DNA from: G958295645 sp965242735 | GTDB lineage: Bacteria > Gemmatimonadota > Gemmatimonadetes > Longimicrobiales > Gaopeijiaceae | NCBI GenBank assembly: GCA_965242735.1 | Contig: OZ251497.1 | Location: forward strand, 3,162,001-3,226,000 | Direction: 5' to 3' | DNA length: 64,000 nucleotides | Part shown: positions 8,942 to 17,635 of the stretch, one piece after another | Numbering within the stretch: the first letter of the stretch is position 1 | Layout of the letters: the number at the start of each line of letters is the position of its first letter | Position numbers and translations under genes: made by a program | Notes under the pieces: generated by a model | The model's database searches: none | The model's input: only the letters and a program-made list of their open reading frames with translations | Told to the model about the DNA's origin: nothing

Positions 8942-9583
8942 TCAACGACGGTCCGCGTTCGTCCCCTGCATCCGGTACACCCCCACCGCCCCGACCGCCC
9001 CGGCCATCGGTCCCGCCCAATACAGCCAGAGATCGCGCAGCGAGCCGCCGTCGGCCAACGCCGCCAGCATCGGTCCCGCCCCCACGGCCGGATTGAACAC
9101 GCCGCCCGAAATCCCTCCTACGGCGAACGCGCCCACCATCACGGTCAAGCCGATGGCCAAGCCGTAGAACGAGTTCCCCTCCGTGCGCGCGTCCGTGGCC
9201 ACGTTCAGGACCACCAACGCCAGCGCGAACGCGAAGAGCGCCTCGGCCAGCAGCGCCGCGCCCGCCGAAACGCCCTCCCCGGGCGCGACCGCCAAGTAGT
9301 CGCCGGCCAGCGCCCGGACCGCGAACGCCGCCGCCAGCGCCCCGGCGAGCTGCGACGCGACGTACCGCGGCAAGTCCCGCCGGTCCAGCTTGCCGGCCAG
9401 CGCCAGGGCCGTGCTCACGGCAGGATTGTAGTGGGCGCCGGAGACGTGGCCGCCCATGTAGACCATCACCGTCAGCGCCGCGCCGATGGCCAGAGGCGCC
9501 AAAGGAACCTCCTGGACGGCCGTGAGGCCGATGGTCAGGACGAGGAAGAACGCGCCCAGGAACTCCGTGACGTACTTGGCCAT
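8942..9583 (-). CDS. MIP-family aquaporin
   Basis: The 213-residue integral membrane protein has the six-helix MIP fold with both NPA boxes: GGHVSGAHYNPAVS at about residues 45-58 and GGISGGVFNPAVGAGP at about 157-172. It lets water or small solutes cross the inner membrane. Length and layout are closest to AqpZ-like aquaporins. Unusually, the residue after the second NPA is Val rather than the Arg that forms the selectivity filter of ordinary aquaporins, so its selectivity may differ. It converges with the DUF481 gene and is transcribed toward it, with the histidine phosphatase gene upstream on the same strand. Confidence 0.93.
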   Translation of the reverse strand: MAKYVTEFLGAFFLVLTIGLTAVQEVPLAPLAIGAALTVMVYMGGHVSGAHYNPAVSTALALAGKLDRRDLPRYVASQLAGALAAAFAVRALAGDYLAVAPGEGVSAGAALLAEALFAFALALVVLNVATDARTEGNSFYGLAIGLTVMVGAFAVGGISGGVFNPAVGAGPMLAALADGGSLRDLWLYWAGPMAGAVGAVGVYRMQGTNADRR

Positions 9584-9614
9584 TGCGCCGCCCCCTAGGA
9601 CTCCGCGTGCCGAC

Positions 9615-10286
9615 TCAGTTGCCCGGACGCAGCAAATTCTCGGGTTGCAGGAGGTTGCTCGAAGCGCGAAGGCCGAAGTCGCTCCCTTCCACGTAGGGCT
9701 CGCCGAAGCGCAGCAGCGAGACGACGGGAGACGCGCCCGGCGGGATCGTGACGATGTAGAGCCGGTTGTACTCCATCTCGTCGATGGCGCCGAACGGATC
9801 GGCGCCGAGGGCGGCGACGAGCGTGGGCGTGGTGTTGCTGTGGCCCACCACGAGATGCCGGCCGGGCGTGGCCCGAAGCAAGTGCGCCAAGCTGTCCAGC
9901 GCGCGCGGGTCGTAGACCGCGAGGTCCAGTCCCGCGGATTGGGCGATGGGCTCGGCCGTGTCGCGCGTGCGCCGCCAGTCCGTGGTGTGGACGTGGGTCA
10001 AGCGGGCGTCGGCCAACAGGTCCTGAAGGATGCGGACTCGGATCTGCCCGGCCAGGGCCAGCGGGGGATCGTTCGAGCCGTCGTCGGCCTTCTCGGCGTG
10101 TCGGACCAAGTAGACGACGACCGGTTCGCCGCCGGACTCGGGCGAGTCGCGCGGAGGAGACTGGGCGGTCTGCAAGGCCTGGACGCCCACGGCGGGCCCC
10201 AGGAACAGGGCTGCGGTCAGCAGGGAGAAGGCGGGCGCGGAAATTCTTGATGCGGATCGGGAGGACGGTTGCTGCGCGGCGGTCAT
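9615..10286 (-). CDS. Exported histidine phosphatase superfamily protein
   Basis: From the ATG at 10286 the product is 223 residues. It has an N-terminal signal peptide (AFSLLTAALFLGPAVGVQAL) and the RHG-type motif VVVYLVRHAEKADD. A second half follows with THVHTTDWRRTRDTAEPIA and GRHLVVGHSNTTPTLVAALG, giving the two catalytic His and the Arg residues of the phosphoglycerate mutase-like fold. A longer upstream frame exists but is low-complexity and overlaps the RNase P gene, so the short form is preferred. It probably acts as a periplasmic phosphatase; the substrate is unknown. It lies 31 bases upstream of the aquaporin gene on the same strand. Confidence 0.88.
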   Translation of the reverse strand: MTAAQQPSSRSASRISAPAFSLLTAALFLGPAVGVQALQTAQSPPRDSPESGGEPVVVYLVRHAEKADDGSNDPPLALAGQIRVRILQDLLADARLTHVHTTDWRRTRDTAEPIAQSAGLDLAVYDPRALDSLAHLLRATPGRHLVVGHSNTTPTLVAALGADPFGAIDEMEYNRLYIVTIPPGASPVVSLLRFGEPYVEGSDFGLRASSNLLQPENLLRPGN

Positions 10287-10406
10287 GCGGACAATCGCAA
10301 AGGGGGAGGGCGGGGCTCGAAGGAAAACGAGCAAAGGGCCTTCATGATAAAACATCTGTTTGTCCATGGCAAGCCGGGGGCGTGGGCGGCGGGAGCCGGA
10401 GCGGCG

Positions 10407-10592
10407 GCGCCAAGGGCGGACGGAGCGCGTCGCGAGAGCCGGGCCACGCGAGCGCCAGGGGCGGACGGAGGGCGCGGCCAGGGCCGGACCGCGCGAGCGC
10501 CAAGCGGACGGAGGGCGTCGCGAGAGCCGGCCCCCGGGAGCGCCAAGGCGGACGGAGGGGCGTCGCGAGAGCCGGCCCACGAGCGCCAAGGC
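10407..10592. repeat. Imperfect tandem repeat, about four units of 40-45 bases
   Basis: Units begin gcgccaagggcggacggag and include gtcgcgagagccgg. Full units start near 10407, 10452, 10497 and 10540, and a partial fifth starts near 10583. The array fills the space between the phosphatase start and the rnpB promoter and ends directly at the rnpB -35 element. Confidence 0.75.
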
Positions 10593-10622
10593 TTGACGAG
10601 AAGCAGGCCGCTCGGCTATTGG
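10593..10622 (+). promoter_or_regulatory. Probable sigma-70-type promoter of rnpB
   Basis: TTGACG at 10593-10598 is a near-consensus -35 element. TATTGG at 10617-10622, after an 18-base spacer, is a weaker -10. Transcription six bases further on would start at about 10628, where the P1 helix of RNase P RNA begins. Confidence 0.6.
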
Positions 10623-10627
10623 TGACT

Positions 10628-11019
<392 letters not shown>

Positions 11020-11114
11020 GGGCCCCCGCGGCGGCGTCCGGCGCCTGCAAGCCGCTTTCGCGTCGGAGCCGCCCTTGACCGCCGGCCCCCGGCGCCCACA
11101 TTCTTGCGGTGCTC

Positions 11115-11188
<74 letters not shown>

Positions 11189-11199
11189 CTTCCTTCCGC

Positions 11200-11952
11200 C
11201 TACTCGACGCGCGGCCGCTTGGGCGAATCCCGCAGCTGGACGGGGCGGCGGCCGGTCTTGCTCGCCTTGAGATTCAGCGCCTGGACGAGCACCGAGAAGG
11301 CCATCGCGAAGTAGATGTAGCCCTTGGGGATGTGCTGGCCCACGCCTTCCGCGACCAGGGTCATCCCGAGGAGCAGCAAGAAGCTCAAGGCGAGCATCTT
11401 CACGGTGGGATGCCGGTTCACGAACTCGGAGACCGGATTGGCCGCCAGCATCATCACGGCCACGGCGAGCACGATGGCGATGATCATCACCATCAGGTCG
11501 TCGGCCAAGCCCACCGCCGTGATCACCGAGTCCAGAGAGAAGACGACGTCCATGAGCGCGATCTGGACCAGCACGGCCCAGTAGCTCGCCGCCCCGCCCT
11601 TCCTGCCCTTCTCTTCGTCGCCTTCGAGCCGGTGGTGGATCTCCCGCGTCGCCTTGGCAAGCAGGAAGACCCCGCCGCCGACTAAGATCAGGTCGCGGCC
11701 CGAAAAGGCGTGGCCGAGCACCGAGAAGAGCGCATCCGTGAGCCCCATGATCACGGAGATCGCGCCGAGCAGCGCGATCCGCGTGCCCATCGCCAGCAAC
11801 AGCCCGATCTGCCTCGCCTTGGCCTGCTGGCGCTCGGGCAGCTTGTCGGCGAGGATCGAGATGAAGACGATGTTGTCGATGCCGAGAACGATCTCGAGGA
11901 CCGCCAGCGTCGCGAGGGCGATCCAGGCTTCGGGGCTCGAGATCCATTCCAT
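11200..11952 (-). CDS. TerC-family integral membrane protein
   Basis: The 250-residue protein has about seven to eight membrane segments and the TerC hallmarks. These are VLEIVLGIDNIVFISILADK near residue 20 and DVVFSLDSVITAVGLADD near residue 135, which place conserved acidic residues inside the membrane, and a KGYIYFAMAFSVLVQALNL end. TerC proteins are linked to tellurite resistance and, in several bacteria, to manganese export and metal loading of exoenzymes; the substrate here is unproven. It converges with the tRNA-Arg gene, only 11 bases away. The upstream spacer is shared with a divergent exported-protein gene. Confidence 0.92.
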   Translation of the reverse strand: MEWISSPEAWIALATLAVLEIVLGIDNIVFISILADKLPERQQAKARQIGLLLAMGTRIALLGAISVIMGLTDALFSVLGHAFSGRDLILVGGGVFLLAKATREIHHRLEGDEEKGRKGGAASYWAVLVQIALMDVVFSLDSVITAVGLADDLMVMIIAIVLAVAVMMLAANPVSEFVNRHPTVKMLALSFLLLLGMTLVAEGVGQHIPKGYIYFAMAFSVLVQALNLKASKTGRRPVQLRDSPKRPRVE

Positions 11953-12405
11953 GGGGCGGCGCTCCGTGGAGCGGGATCGGCGGGGAAAGGGAAGCCGGGG
12001 TCGGCGGCGAAGGAAGCCGGGGCGCGTCCTGACGGGGGCAGGAGTAACTTATCATGGAGGCGCGACCCCCATGTGGCCCTGGCGGGCAGGATGCGCGCGG
12101 AGGCTCGGCACAAGCTCTCGCGATGCGTCTCCGGCCAAGCCGCCGGGTAACGTCGGCGGGCGGGATGCGCGCCGGCGCCGGCGCAAGAGCCACGGCCATG
12201 GCGGATTCGCGCATCCGTCGCAAGAAGGCCCGGCCATGGCGGATTCGCGCCGAAGCGGCCAAGTTGACGAAGGGACCCGACCGTGCGCACAGGCCCGGGG
12301 CGGCGGACGCGCTCCACGGCGCAGAGAGCGCGACCCGCCCGCGCCCACCAAGCCCGGCGGCGAGCGCCCGCCGCGCGGAGGCGCCGCGCCAAGGAGGCAA
12401 CGGCA
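11953..12405. other. Divergent intergenic spacer with short direct repeats
   Basis: No convincing gene is seen. The 17-base stretch ccatggcggattcgcgc occurs at about 12195 and again at about 12234, and the surroundings are Ala/Arg-rich in every frame. Promoters for TerC (left) and the exported protein (right) must lie here, but none is clear. Confidence 0.5.
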
Positions 12406-12999
12406 ATGCGAACTCGCAAACGATTCTGGGCGTTGGCCGCCCTCTTCGTCCCGGCCCTCGCCGTGGCCGCCTCGCCGCGCCCGCTGGCCGGCCAACCGTC
12501 GGGCGGCGATTCGAGGGACGCCTACTTTCGGGCCGTTGCCGAGCATTTCCGCACGACCGAGAGAGAAGTGTCGGTGCTGGCCCAGTGGGGACTCGCGGCG
12601 GGCGAGATTCCCGTGGTCCTCTACCTAGCCGACAGGGCCCAGGTCTCGCCCGACGTCGTGGTGGCCCAACGACGGCGCGGCTCCGACTGGATGGACATCG
12701 CGCACGGGCTGTCCGTGCATGCGGGCGACTTCCATGTGCGCGTGGACGGACCGGCCGGCTTTCTCTCCGACGCCTACGCGCGCTTCGGCCAAGCGCCGGC
12801 GTCCGCCTGGAGCGGCGTGCGCTTGACGGATTCCGAAGTGGTGGGCTTGGTCAACGTCCGCTTTCTGTCGCGGTTTCTCGGAATGTCCGCGACAGACGTC
12901 GTCAGGGGACTGGGCGCCGGGAACGACATGGTGGCCGGCTTTGCCCGCCTCGCGAGCCGGGGCGACGGCGGCGCGGCCGACGCCGGGGTTCGCTCTTGA
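12406..12999 (+). CDS. Exported protein of unknown function
   Basis: The ATG at 12406 follows AAGGAGG at 12391-12397 with ideal spacing. The 197-residue product begins with a clear signal peptide (MRTRKRFWALAALFVPALAV to about residue 30). The mature part is helical and hydrophilic: DAYFRAVAEHFRTTEREVSV, QVSPDVVVAQRRRGSDWMDI and SEVVGLVNVRFLSRFLGMSA. No enzyme motif is visible. The stop overlaps the TTG start of the nitroreductase gene (TTGA), so the two are probably co-expressed. The recurring pattern of short helices in the mature part suggests a small helical domain of unknown role; this is descriptive only. Confidence 0.75.
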   Translation: MRTRKRFWALAALFVPALAVAASPRPLAGQPSGGDSRDAYFRAVAEHFRTTEREVSVLAQWGLAAGEIPVVLYLADRAQVSPDVVVAQRRRGSDWMDIAHGLSVHAGDFHVRVDGPAGFLSDAYARFGQAPASAWSGVRLTDSEVVGLVNVRFLSRFLGMSATDVVRGLGAGNDMVAGFARLASRGDGGAADAGVRS

Positions 13000-13661
13000 C
13001 CGCTCCGCGCTTCGTTCCGCTTCAAGCGATCGAGCTTGCGCCGGAAGAAATGGCCCGGCGCGCCGTCAGCTTCCGCAAGGAAGCGGCGCGCCGCCGCACC
13101 GTCAGGGACTTCAGCGACCGGCCCGTTCCCCGGTCCATCGTCGAGGAGTGCCTGCGGGCGGCCGGCACAGCGCCCAGCGGCGCCAACCATCAGCCTTGGC
13201 GGTTCGTGGTGGTCTCCGATCCGCAGATCAAGGCGCGCATTCGGAGGGCCGCGGAAGAAGAAGAACGAGCCTTCTACAACGGCGGCGCGCCTCAGGAATG
13301 GCTGGACGCCCTGGCCGCGCTGGGGACGGACGAGCACAAGCCGTTCCTGGAGACCGCGCCCTACCTGATCGCCATCTTCGCGCAGCGCTACGAAGCGCTT
13401 CCGGGCGGCGCCAAGGTCAAGAACTACTACGTGCAGGAGAGCGTCGGCATCGCCACGGGCATCCTCATCACCGCGCTGCACCACGCGGGCCTGGCCACGC
13501 TGACCCACACGCCGTCTCCCATGGCCTTCCTGAACGACATTCTTGGCAGGCCCGACAACGAGCGTCCCTATCTTCTGCTGGTGACCGGCCATCCAGCGCC
13601 CGGCGCGTGCGTGCCCGACATCGGCCGCAAGCCGCTCGCATCGATCGCGTCCTTCGTATGA
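12996..13661 (+). CDS. Nitroreductase-family flavoprotein (iodotyrosine-deiodinase-like)
   Basis: The 221-residue protein starts at a TTG that overlaps the preceding stop; an in-frame ATG at 13050 is an alternative but leaves less upstream sequence. The FMN-binding N-terminus reads FRKEAARRRTVRDFSDRPVP with the typical R.S/T.R pattern, followed by TAPSGANHQPWRFVVVSDP. The middle part, FYNGGAPQEWLDALAALGTD and HKPFLETAPYLIAIF, is characteristic of the IYD-like branch of nitroreductases. It ends ERPYLLLVTGHPA. It probably catalyses an FMN-dependent, NAD(P)H-linked reduction in the cytoplasm; the substrate is unknown. It lies in a rightward run with the glutamate-cysteine-ligase-like gene. Confidence 0.9.
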   Translation: MTAPRFVPLQAIELAPEEMARRAVSFRKEAARRRTVRDFSDRPVPRSIVEECLRAAGTAPSGANHQPWRFVVVSDPQIKARIRRAAEEEERAFYNGGAPQEWLDALAALGTDEHKPFLETAPYLIAIFAQRYEALPGGAKVKNYYVQESVGIATGILITALHHAGLATLTHTPSPMAFLNDILGRPDNERPYLLLVTGHPAPGACVPDIGRKPLASIASFV

Positions 13662-13709
13662 CCGGCCCCTGCGAGCCCGCCTTCGATCCTCAACAAAGGC
13701 AAGAGACCC

Positions 13710-15623
13710 TTGGGCGTCGACCTGGTACCTGAAACATCGCCGGAGGCCATCCGCGCCTTCACGCGAGCGCTGCTGCGAGACCTGCATGCGATGGAGCGGC
13801 TCCTTGCCGAGGGCCGGATCGAGTCCGGCATCCGCCGCTTCGGCGCCGAGCAGGAGATGTTCCTCGTGGACGAGGCGTGGCGGCCGGCGCCCGTCGCCGT
13901 CGACGTGCTCGACGACCTCGGCGACGAGATCTTCACCACCGAGCTGGCGCGCTTCAACCTCGAAGCCAACATGAGCCCGCGCGTGCTCGAAGGCACGTGC
14001 TTCTCCGACATGCTGGCCGAGATCGACGGACTCGTCCGCCGCGTTCGGGACGTGGCCCGGCGGCGAGACTGCGAAGTCGTGCTGACCGGCATCCTGCCCA
14101 CGCTCACCAAGGCCGACCTCTCCCTCGACAACATCACGCCCAAGGCCCGCTACTACGCCCTCAACGAGGCGATGCGCAAGGCCAGCGGCGGCGCGTTCAA
14201 GCTGCGGATGCGGGGCACCGACGAACTCATCATCGAGCACGATTCCGTGATGCTCGAGTCGTGCAACACGAGCTGCCAAGTGCACCTCCAGGTGTCGGCC
14301 GAGGAGTTCGCCCATTTCTACAACGTGGCCCAGGCGGTCACGGGACCGGTGCTGGCCGCGTCGGTCAATTCGCCGCTGCTCTTCGGAAGAAGGCTCTGGG
14401 CCGAGACCCGAATCGCGCTCTTTCAGCAGTCGATGGACACGCGCGCGTCGGGGCTCCACATGCGGGAAATGAGCCCGCGCGTGCGCTTCGGCGGAGCTTG
14501 GCTGAAGCGCTCGGTGACGGAGATCTTCCAGGACGACATCGCCCGCTACCCGATCCTCCTGGCCCGGCAGGTCGACGAAGACCCGATGGCCGTGGTGGAC
14601 GAGGGCGGCGTTCCCGAACTGCAGGCGCTTCAACTGTACAACGGCACCGTCTACCGCTGGAACCGGCCCTGCTACGGCGTGTCGAAGGGCAAGCCCCATC
14701 TGCGCATCGAGTGCCGCGCCCTGCCCGCCGGACCGTCGACCGAAGACGAGGTCGCCAACGCGGCGTTCTGGATCGGCGCCGTGCTGGGCGTGGCCAAGGC
14801 CGTGCCGGACCTCGTCGAGCGTCTGGACTTCGACGACGCCAAGGGCAACTTCCTCGCGGCTTCCCGGCTGGGCTTGCGGGCAGGCTTGACTTGGCTCGAC
14901 GGCGACTCCGGACCTGCGGACCGGCTGATCCTCGAACGCTTGCTGCCGCTCGCCGAAGAGGGCTTGCGCGACTATCCGGTCGCCGAGAGCGAGACGAGCC
15001 GCTACCTGGGCGTCGTGCGCGAGCGCGTGGAGGCGGGCGTGACGGGGGCCAGCTGGGCGTTGCGTTCGCTGGGCAACCTGAAGAGGGCCGGGACCCGGGG
15101 CGAACAACTGGCCGCGCTCACGGCCGCGACGGCCCGCCAGCAGGGCCGGGGCGTTCCCGTGGCGCGTTGGGACCTCGCGGACCTGCACGACGCGGGCGGA
15201 TGGAAGCACAACTACCTGCGCGTCGAACAATACATGACGACGTCGCTCACCACGGTCGCCGAAGACGAGCTGGTCCAGCTGGCCGCCTACTTGATGAACG
15301 TCCGGCAGATCCGCCACGTGCTCATCGAGGACAGCGGCCACCGGCTGGTCGGCATCGTGTCGTACCGGTCGATCCTCCGGCTCTTCGCCGAAGGCCGCAC
15401 GCAGATCGAAGCGGAGAACCGGCCGGTGAGCGAAGTGATGGAGCGCGACCCGGTCTCGGTGGCGCCGGAGACGCCCACGCTCGAGGCCATCGACAAGATG
15501 CGCAAGCACGGCGTGTCGGCCCTGCCCGTGGTGGCGGACGGCCAGCTCGTCGGGCTGGTGAGCGAGACCGACTTCATGCCGATGGCGTACCAGCTCTTGG
15601 AAGAGCGGCTCAAGGAAGAATAG
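13710..15623 (+). CDS. Glutamate-cysteine ligase-like protein with C-terminal CBS pair
   Basis: This 637-residue fusion starts at a TTG. Residues 1 to about 480 form a GCS2-like carboxylate-amine ligase domain: FGAEQEMFLVDE near residue 45, FNLEANMSPRVL near 90, LTGILPTLTKADLS, SCNTSCQVHLQV near 190, and HLRIECRALPAGPSTED near 330. The C-terminal 130 residues are two CBS motifs: VEQYMTTSLTTVAEDELVQL to LVGIVSYRSIL, and VSEVMERDPVSVAPETPT to LVGLVSETDFMPM. These probably sense adenylates or other ligands. The exact amino acid joined is unknown; glutathione-like or peptide ligation is inferred from the fold. The next gene, an aspartoacylase-like hydrolase, starts three bases after the stop, so the two may act on related acyl-amino acids. 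Confidence 0.9.
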   Translation: MGVDLVPETSPEAIRAFTRALLRDLHAMERLLAEGRIESGIRRFGAEQEMFLVDEAWRPAPVAVDVLDDLGDEIFTTELARFNLEANMSPRVLEGTCFSDMLAEIDGLVRRVRDVARRRDCEVVLTGILPTLTKADLSLDNITPKARYYALNEAMRKASGGAFKLRMRGTDELIIEHDSVMLESCNTSCQVHLQVSAEEFAHFYNVAQAVTGPVLAASVNSPLLFGRRLWAETRIALFQQSMDTRASGLHMREMSPRVRFGGAWLKRSVTEIFQDDIARYPILLARQVDEDPMAVVDEGGVPELQALQLYNGTVYRWNRPCYGVSKGKPHLRIECRALPAGPSTEDEVANAAFWIGAVLGVAKAVPDLVERLDFDDAKGNFLAASRLGLRAGLTWLDGDSGPADRLILERLLPLAEEGLRDYPVAESETSRYLGVVRERVEAGVTGASWALRSLGNLKRAGTRGEQLAALTAATARQQGRGVPVARWDLADLHDAGGWKHNYLRVEQYMTTSLTTVAEDELVQLAAYLMNVRQIRHVLIEDSGHRLVGIVSYRSILRLFAEGRTQIEAENRPVSEVMERDPVSVAPETPTLEAIDKMRKHGVSALPVVADGQLVGLVSETDFMPMAYQLLEERLKEE

Positions 15624-15626
15624 GCT

Positions 15627-16682
15627 TTGGGCAGCTTGACGGCGGCCGCGTCGGCGGTTCGATGGATCGAGGGCGCGTCGGACGGACCCTTGCTCGCGTG
15701 CGTCGGCGGCCTGCACGGCAACGAGCCCGCGGGCGTGCGGGCGCTCGAGGAGGTGGCCGAGCGCTTGGCGGAGCGCCGCGACGCGATGGCGGGAGACTTC
15801 GTGGCGGCCGCCGGCAACGTCGCCGCCCTGGCCGCCCGTCGACGGTTCCTGGCCTACGACCTGAACCGGGCGTGGACGCCCGCCCGGCTGGCGGCGCGGC
15901 GAGGCGGCGAGGCTTCCGAGGACCGCGAGGCGGCCCGGCTGCAAACGCTGTTCCAGCGCATCGCGCGGCGGCGGCGGGGACCGGTGCACGTGCTGGACAT
16001 CCACACGACGTCGAGCGGCGGCGGCGCCTTCACGACGGCGGCCGAGCTGGCGAGGAACCGCGCGTTCGCTCAAGCGATCCCCGCGCCGCTGGTCCTGGGG
16101 CTGGACGACCACGTCGAAGGCACCCTGATCACGCACCTGGACGCGTTGGGATGGACCACGGCCGTGTTCGAGTGCGGGCAGCACGAGGAGGCGGCGGCGC
16201 GGGAGAGGGCGGCGGCCGCGATCTGGCTGGCCGTGCGAGCGGCCGGGCTCCTGGCCGACGAGGATGCGCCGGAAGCGCGCCGCGGCTTCGCCAGACTGCG
16301 GGCGGACTGCAAAGGACTGCCGCCGGTCTTCGAAATGACCCACCGCCACGCCGTGACGCCCGCCGATCGCTACCGGTCGCGCCCGGCCCTCAGCAACTTT
16401 CAGCCGGTGCGCGCCGGCGACGTCCTGGGGCGGGACCAGCGCGGCGACGTGGCTTCGCCGGTGGACGGCCGCCTGCTGATGCCGCTCTACCAGGAGCAGG
16501 GCGAGGACGGATTCTTCGTGGTGCGCGTGAGGGAGGACGGCGCAGGCCGAAGCCGGGACAGCGCGCCGAGCGCGCGGGACGACGGCGCGGGCGACGGCCT
16601 AGGCAGCGGCGCGAGGGACGGCGCGGGCGACGGCCTGAACAGCGGCGCGAGGGACGGCGCGGCGACGGCCGGGCCGGACTGA
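15627..16682 (+). CDS. Succinylglutamate desuccinylase/aspartoacylase-family protein
   Basis: The 351-residue protein has the M14-like zinc amidohydrolase motifs of the AstE/ASPA family. GGLHGNEPAGVRALEE near residue 30 supplies the zinc-binding H..E. YDLNRAWTP near residue 75, VLDIHTTSSGG near 115 (third zinc His) and TAVFECGQHE near 170 follow. It probably removes an acyl group from an N-acyl amino acid. The last 50 residues are a low-complexity Gly/Asp/Ala tail built on two or three copies of about 36-39 bases (GARDGAGDGL), likely a minisatellite extension not needed for catalysis. It starts with TTG three bases after the CBS-ligase gene and is followed closely by the SRAP gene. Confidence 0.88.
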   Translation: MGSLTAAASAVRWIEGASDGPLLACVGGLHGNEPAGVRALEEVAERLAERRDAMAGDFVAAAGNVAALAARRRFLAYDLNRAWTPARLAARRGGEASEDREAARLQTLFQRIARRRRGPVHVLDIHTTSSGGGAFTTAAELARNRAFAQAIPAPLVLGLDDHVEGTLITHLDALGWTTAVFECGQHEEAAARERAAAAIWLAVRAAGLLADEDAPEARRGFARLRADCKGLPPVFEMTHRHAVTPADRYRSRPALSNFQPVRAGDVLGRDQRGDVASPVDGRLLMPLYQEQGEDGFFVVRVREDGAGRSRDSAPSARDDGAGDGLGSGARDGAGDGLNSGARDGAATAGPD

Positions 16683-16689
16683 CCCGGTC

Positions 16690-17394
16690 GTGTGCGGCCG
16701 CTACACGCTGGCTGCGGAGCTCGACGCCGTGGCGGACCTCTTCTCGCTGGACGCCAGGCCGCTGGCGGCGGACTACCGGCCTCGGTGGAACGTCGCCCCG
16801 GGCCAGGACGTGCTCGTCGCGACCGGCGACGGCGCCGAAGTCGAGCGGCAGGGGCGCTTCCTGCGCTGGGGGTTTCCGGCCGGGCCCGGCGCACCCCCCG
16901 GCCGGGGACCGTGGATCAACGCCCGGAGCGAGTCGGTCGGCGGACGGCCCGCGTTTCGCGAGTCGTTTCGCCGAAGGCGATGCCTGGTTCCCGCCGACGG
17001 CTTCTTCGAATGGGCGGTCTTGCCGGGGCGGCCTCCGGCGCGGCAGCCCTATCTGGTGCGTCCGGCCGAGCGGGGTCTGTTTGCGATGGCGGGCATTTGG
17101 CGACCGGCAGCCATCGGCCCGGGACGCGGCTTGGCCGTGCTGACCCAGGCGGCGCCTCCCCCGCTGGCGTGGCTGCACGACCGCGTGCCGGTCGTCCTCC
17201 CCCGGGAAGCCTGGGGCGCGTGGCTGTCCGCCGACGCGCCGGAGGGCCTGCTGCTCTCGACGCTGGCGGCCGTGGAGCCCCCGGAACTCGTGGCCCGCGC
17301 CGTGTCGCGGGCGGTCAACAACGCGCGGTTCGACGGGCCCGAGTGCGTCGCGGAGGCGGCTCCGGCGCGCCAAGAGCAACCCTCGCTGTTCTGA
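16690..17394 (+). CDS. SOS response-associated peptidase (SRAP, YedK/HMCES family)
   Basis: The 234-residue protein has the invariant catalytic Cys2 (MCGRYTL), exposed after Met removal. PRWNVAPGQDVLV, WINARSES, RRCLVPADGFFEW and LHDRVPVVLPREAW supply the conserved Asn, Glu and His. SRAP proteins form a thiazolidine cross-link with abasic sites in single-stranded DNA and so protect replication forks. The GTG start is fixed because Cys must be residue 2. A LexA box is not evident upstream, and it sits eight bases after the aspartoacylase-like gene, so expression may be read-through. Confidence 0.95.
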   Translation: MCGRYTLAAELDAVADLFSLDARPLAADYRPRWNVAPGQDVLVATGDGAEVERQGRFLRWGFPAGPGAPPGRGPWINARSESVGGRPAFRESFRRRRCLVPADGFFEWAVLPGRPPARQPYLVRPAERGLFAMAGIWRPAAIGPGRGLAVLTQAAPPPLAWLHDRVPVVLPREAWGAWLSADAPEGLLLSTLAAVEPPELVARAVSRAVNNARFDGPECVAEAAPARQEQPSLF

Positions 17395-17449
17395 AGCCCG
17401 CCCCGCGGCTCCAGCAAGGGGCCGAGGCTGAACCCCATGGGGGCGCCTC

Positions 17450-17593
17450 GCTCAGGCCGCTCCGGTTCAGTGACGCCGGCGGCGATCCGGCTCGTCCGCG
17501 TCGGCAACGTCGCAGGCGGCGGCTCAGGCGCTCCGGTTCAGCGACGCCGGCGGCGACCCTGATCGTCTGCGTCGGCAAAATCGCCGGCGGCGA
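17450..17593. repeat. Two-copy 72-base tandem repeat between convergent genes
   Basis: Bases 17450-17521 and 17522-17593 are imperfect copies (both carry ctccggttcag, gacgccggcggcga and gcgtcggcaa). The repeat lies between the convergent SRAP and aminotransferase genes; no gene is visible in it. Confidence 0.75.
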
Positions 17594-17635
17594 CCGCGCG
17601 CTTGCCGCGGCTTGAAGGCTCCCGGGCGGCCGCGC

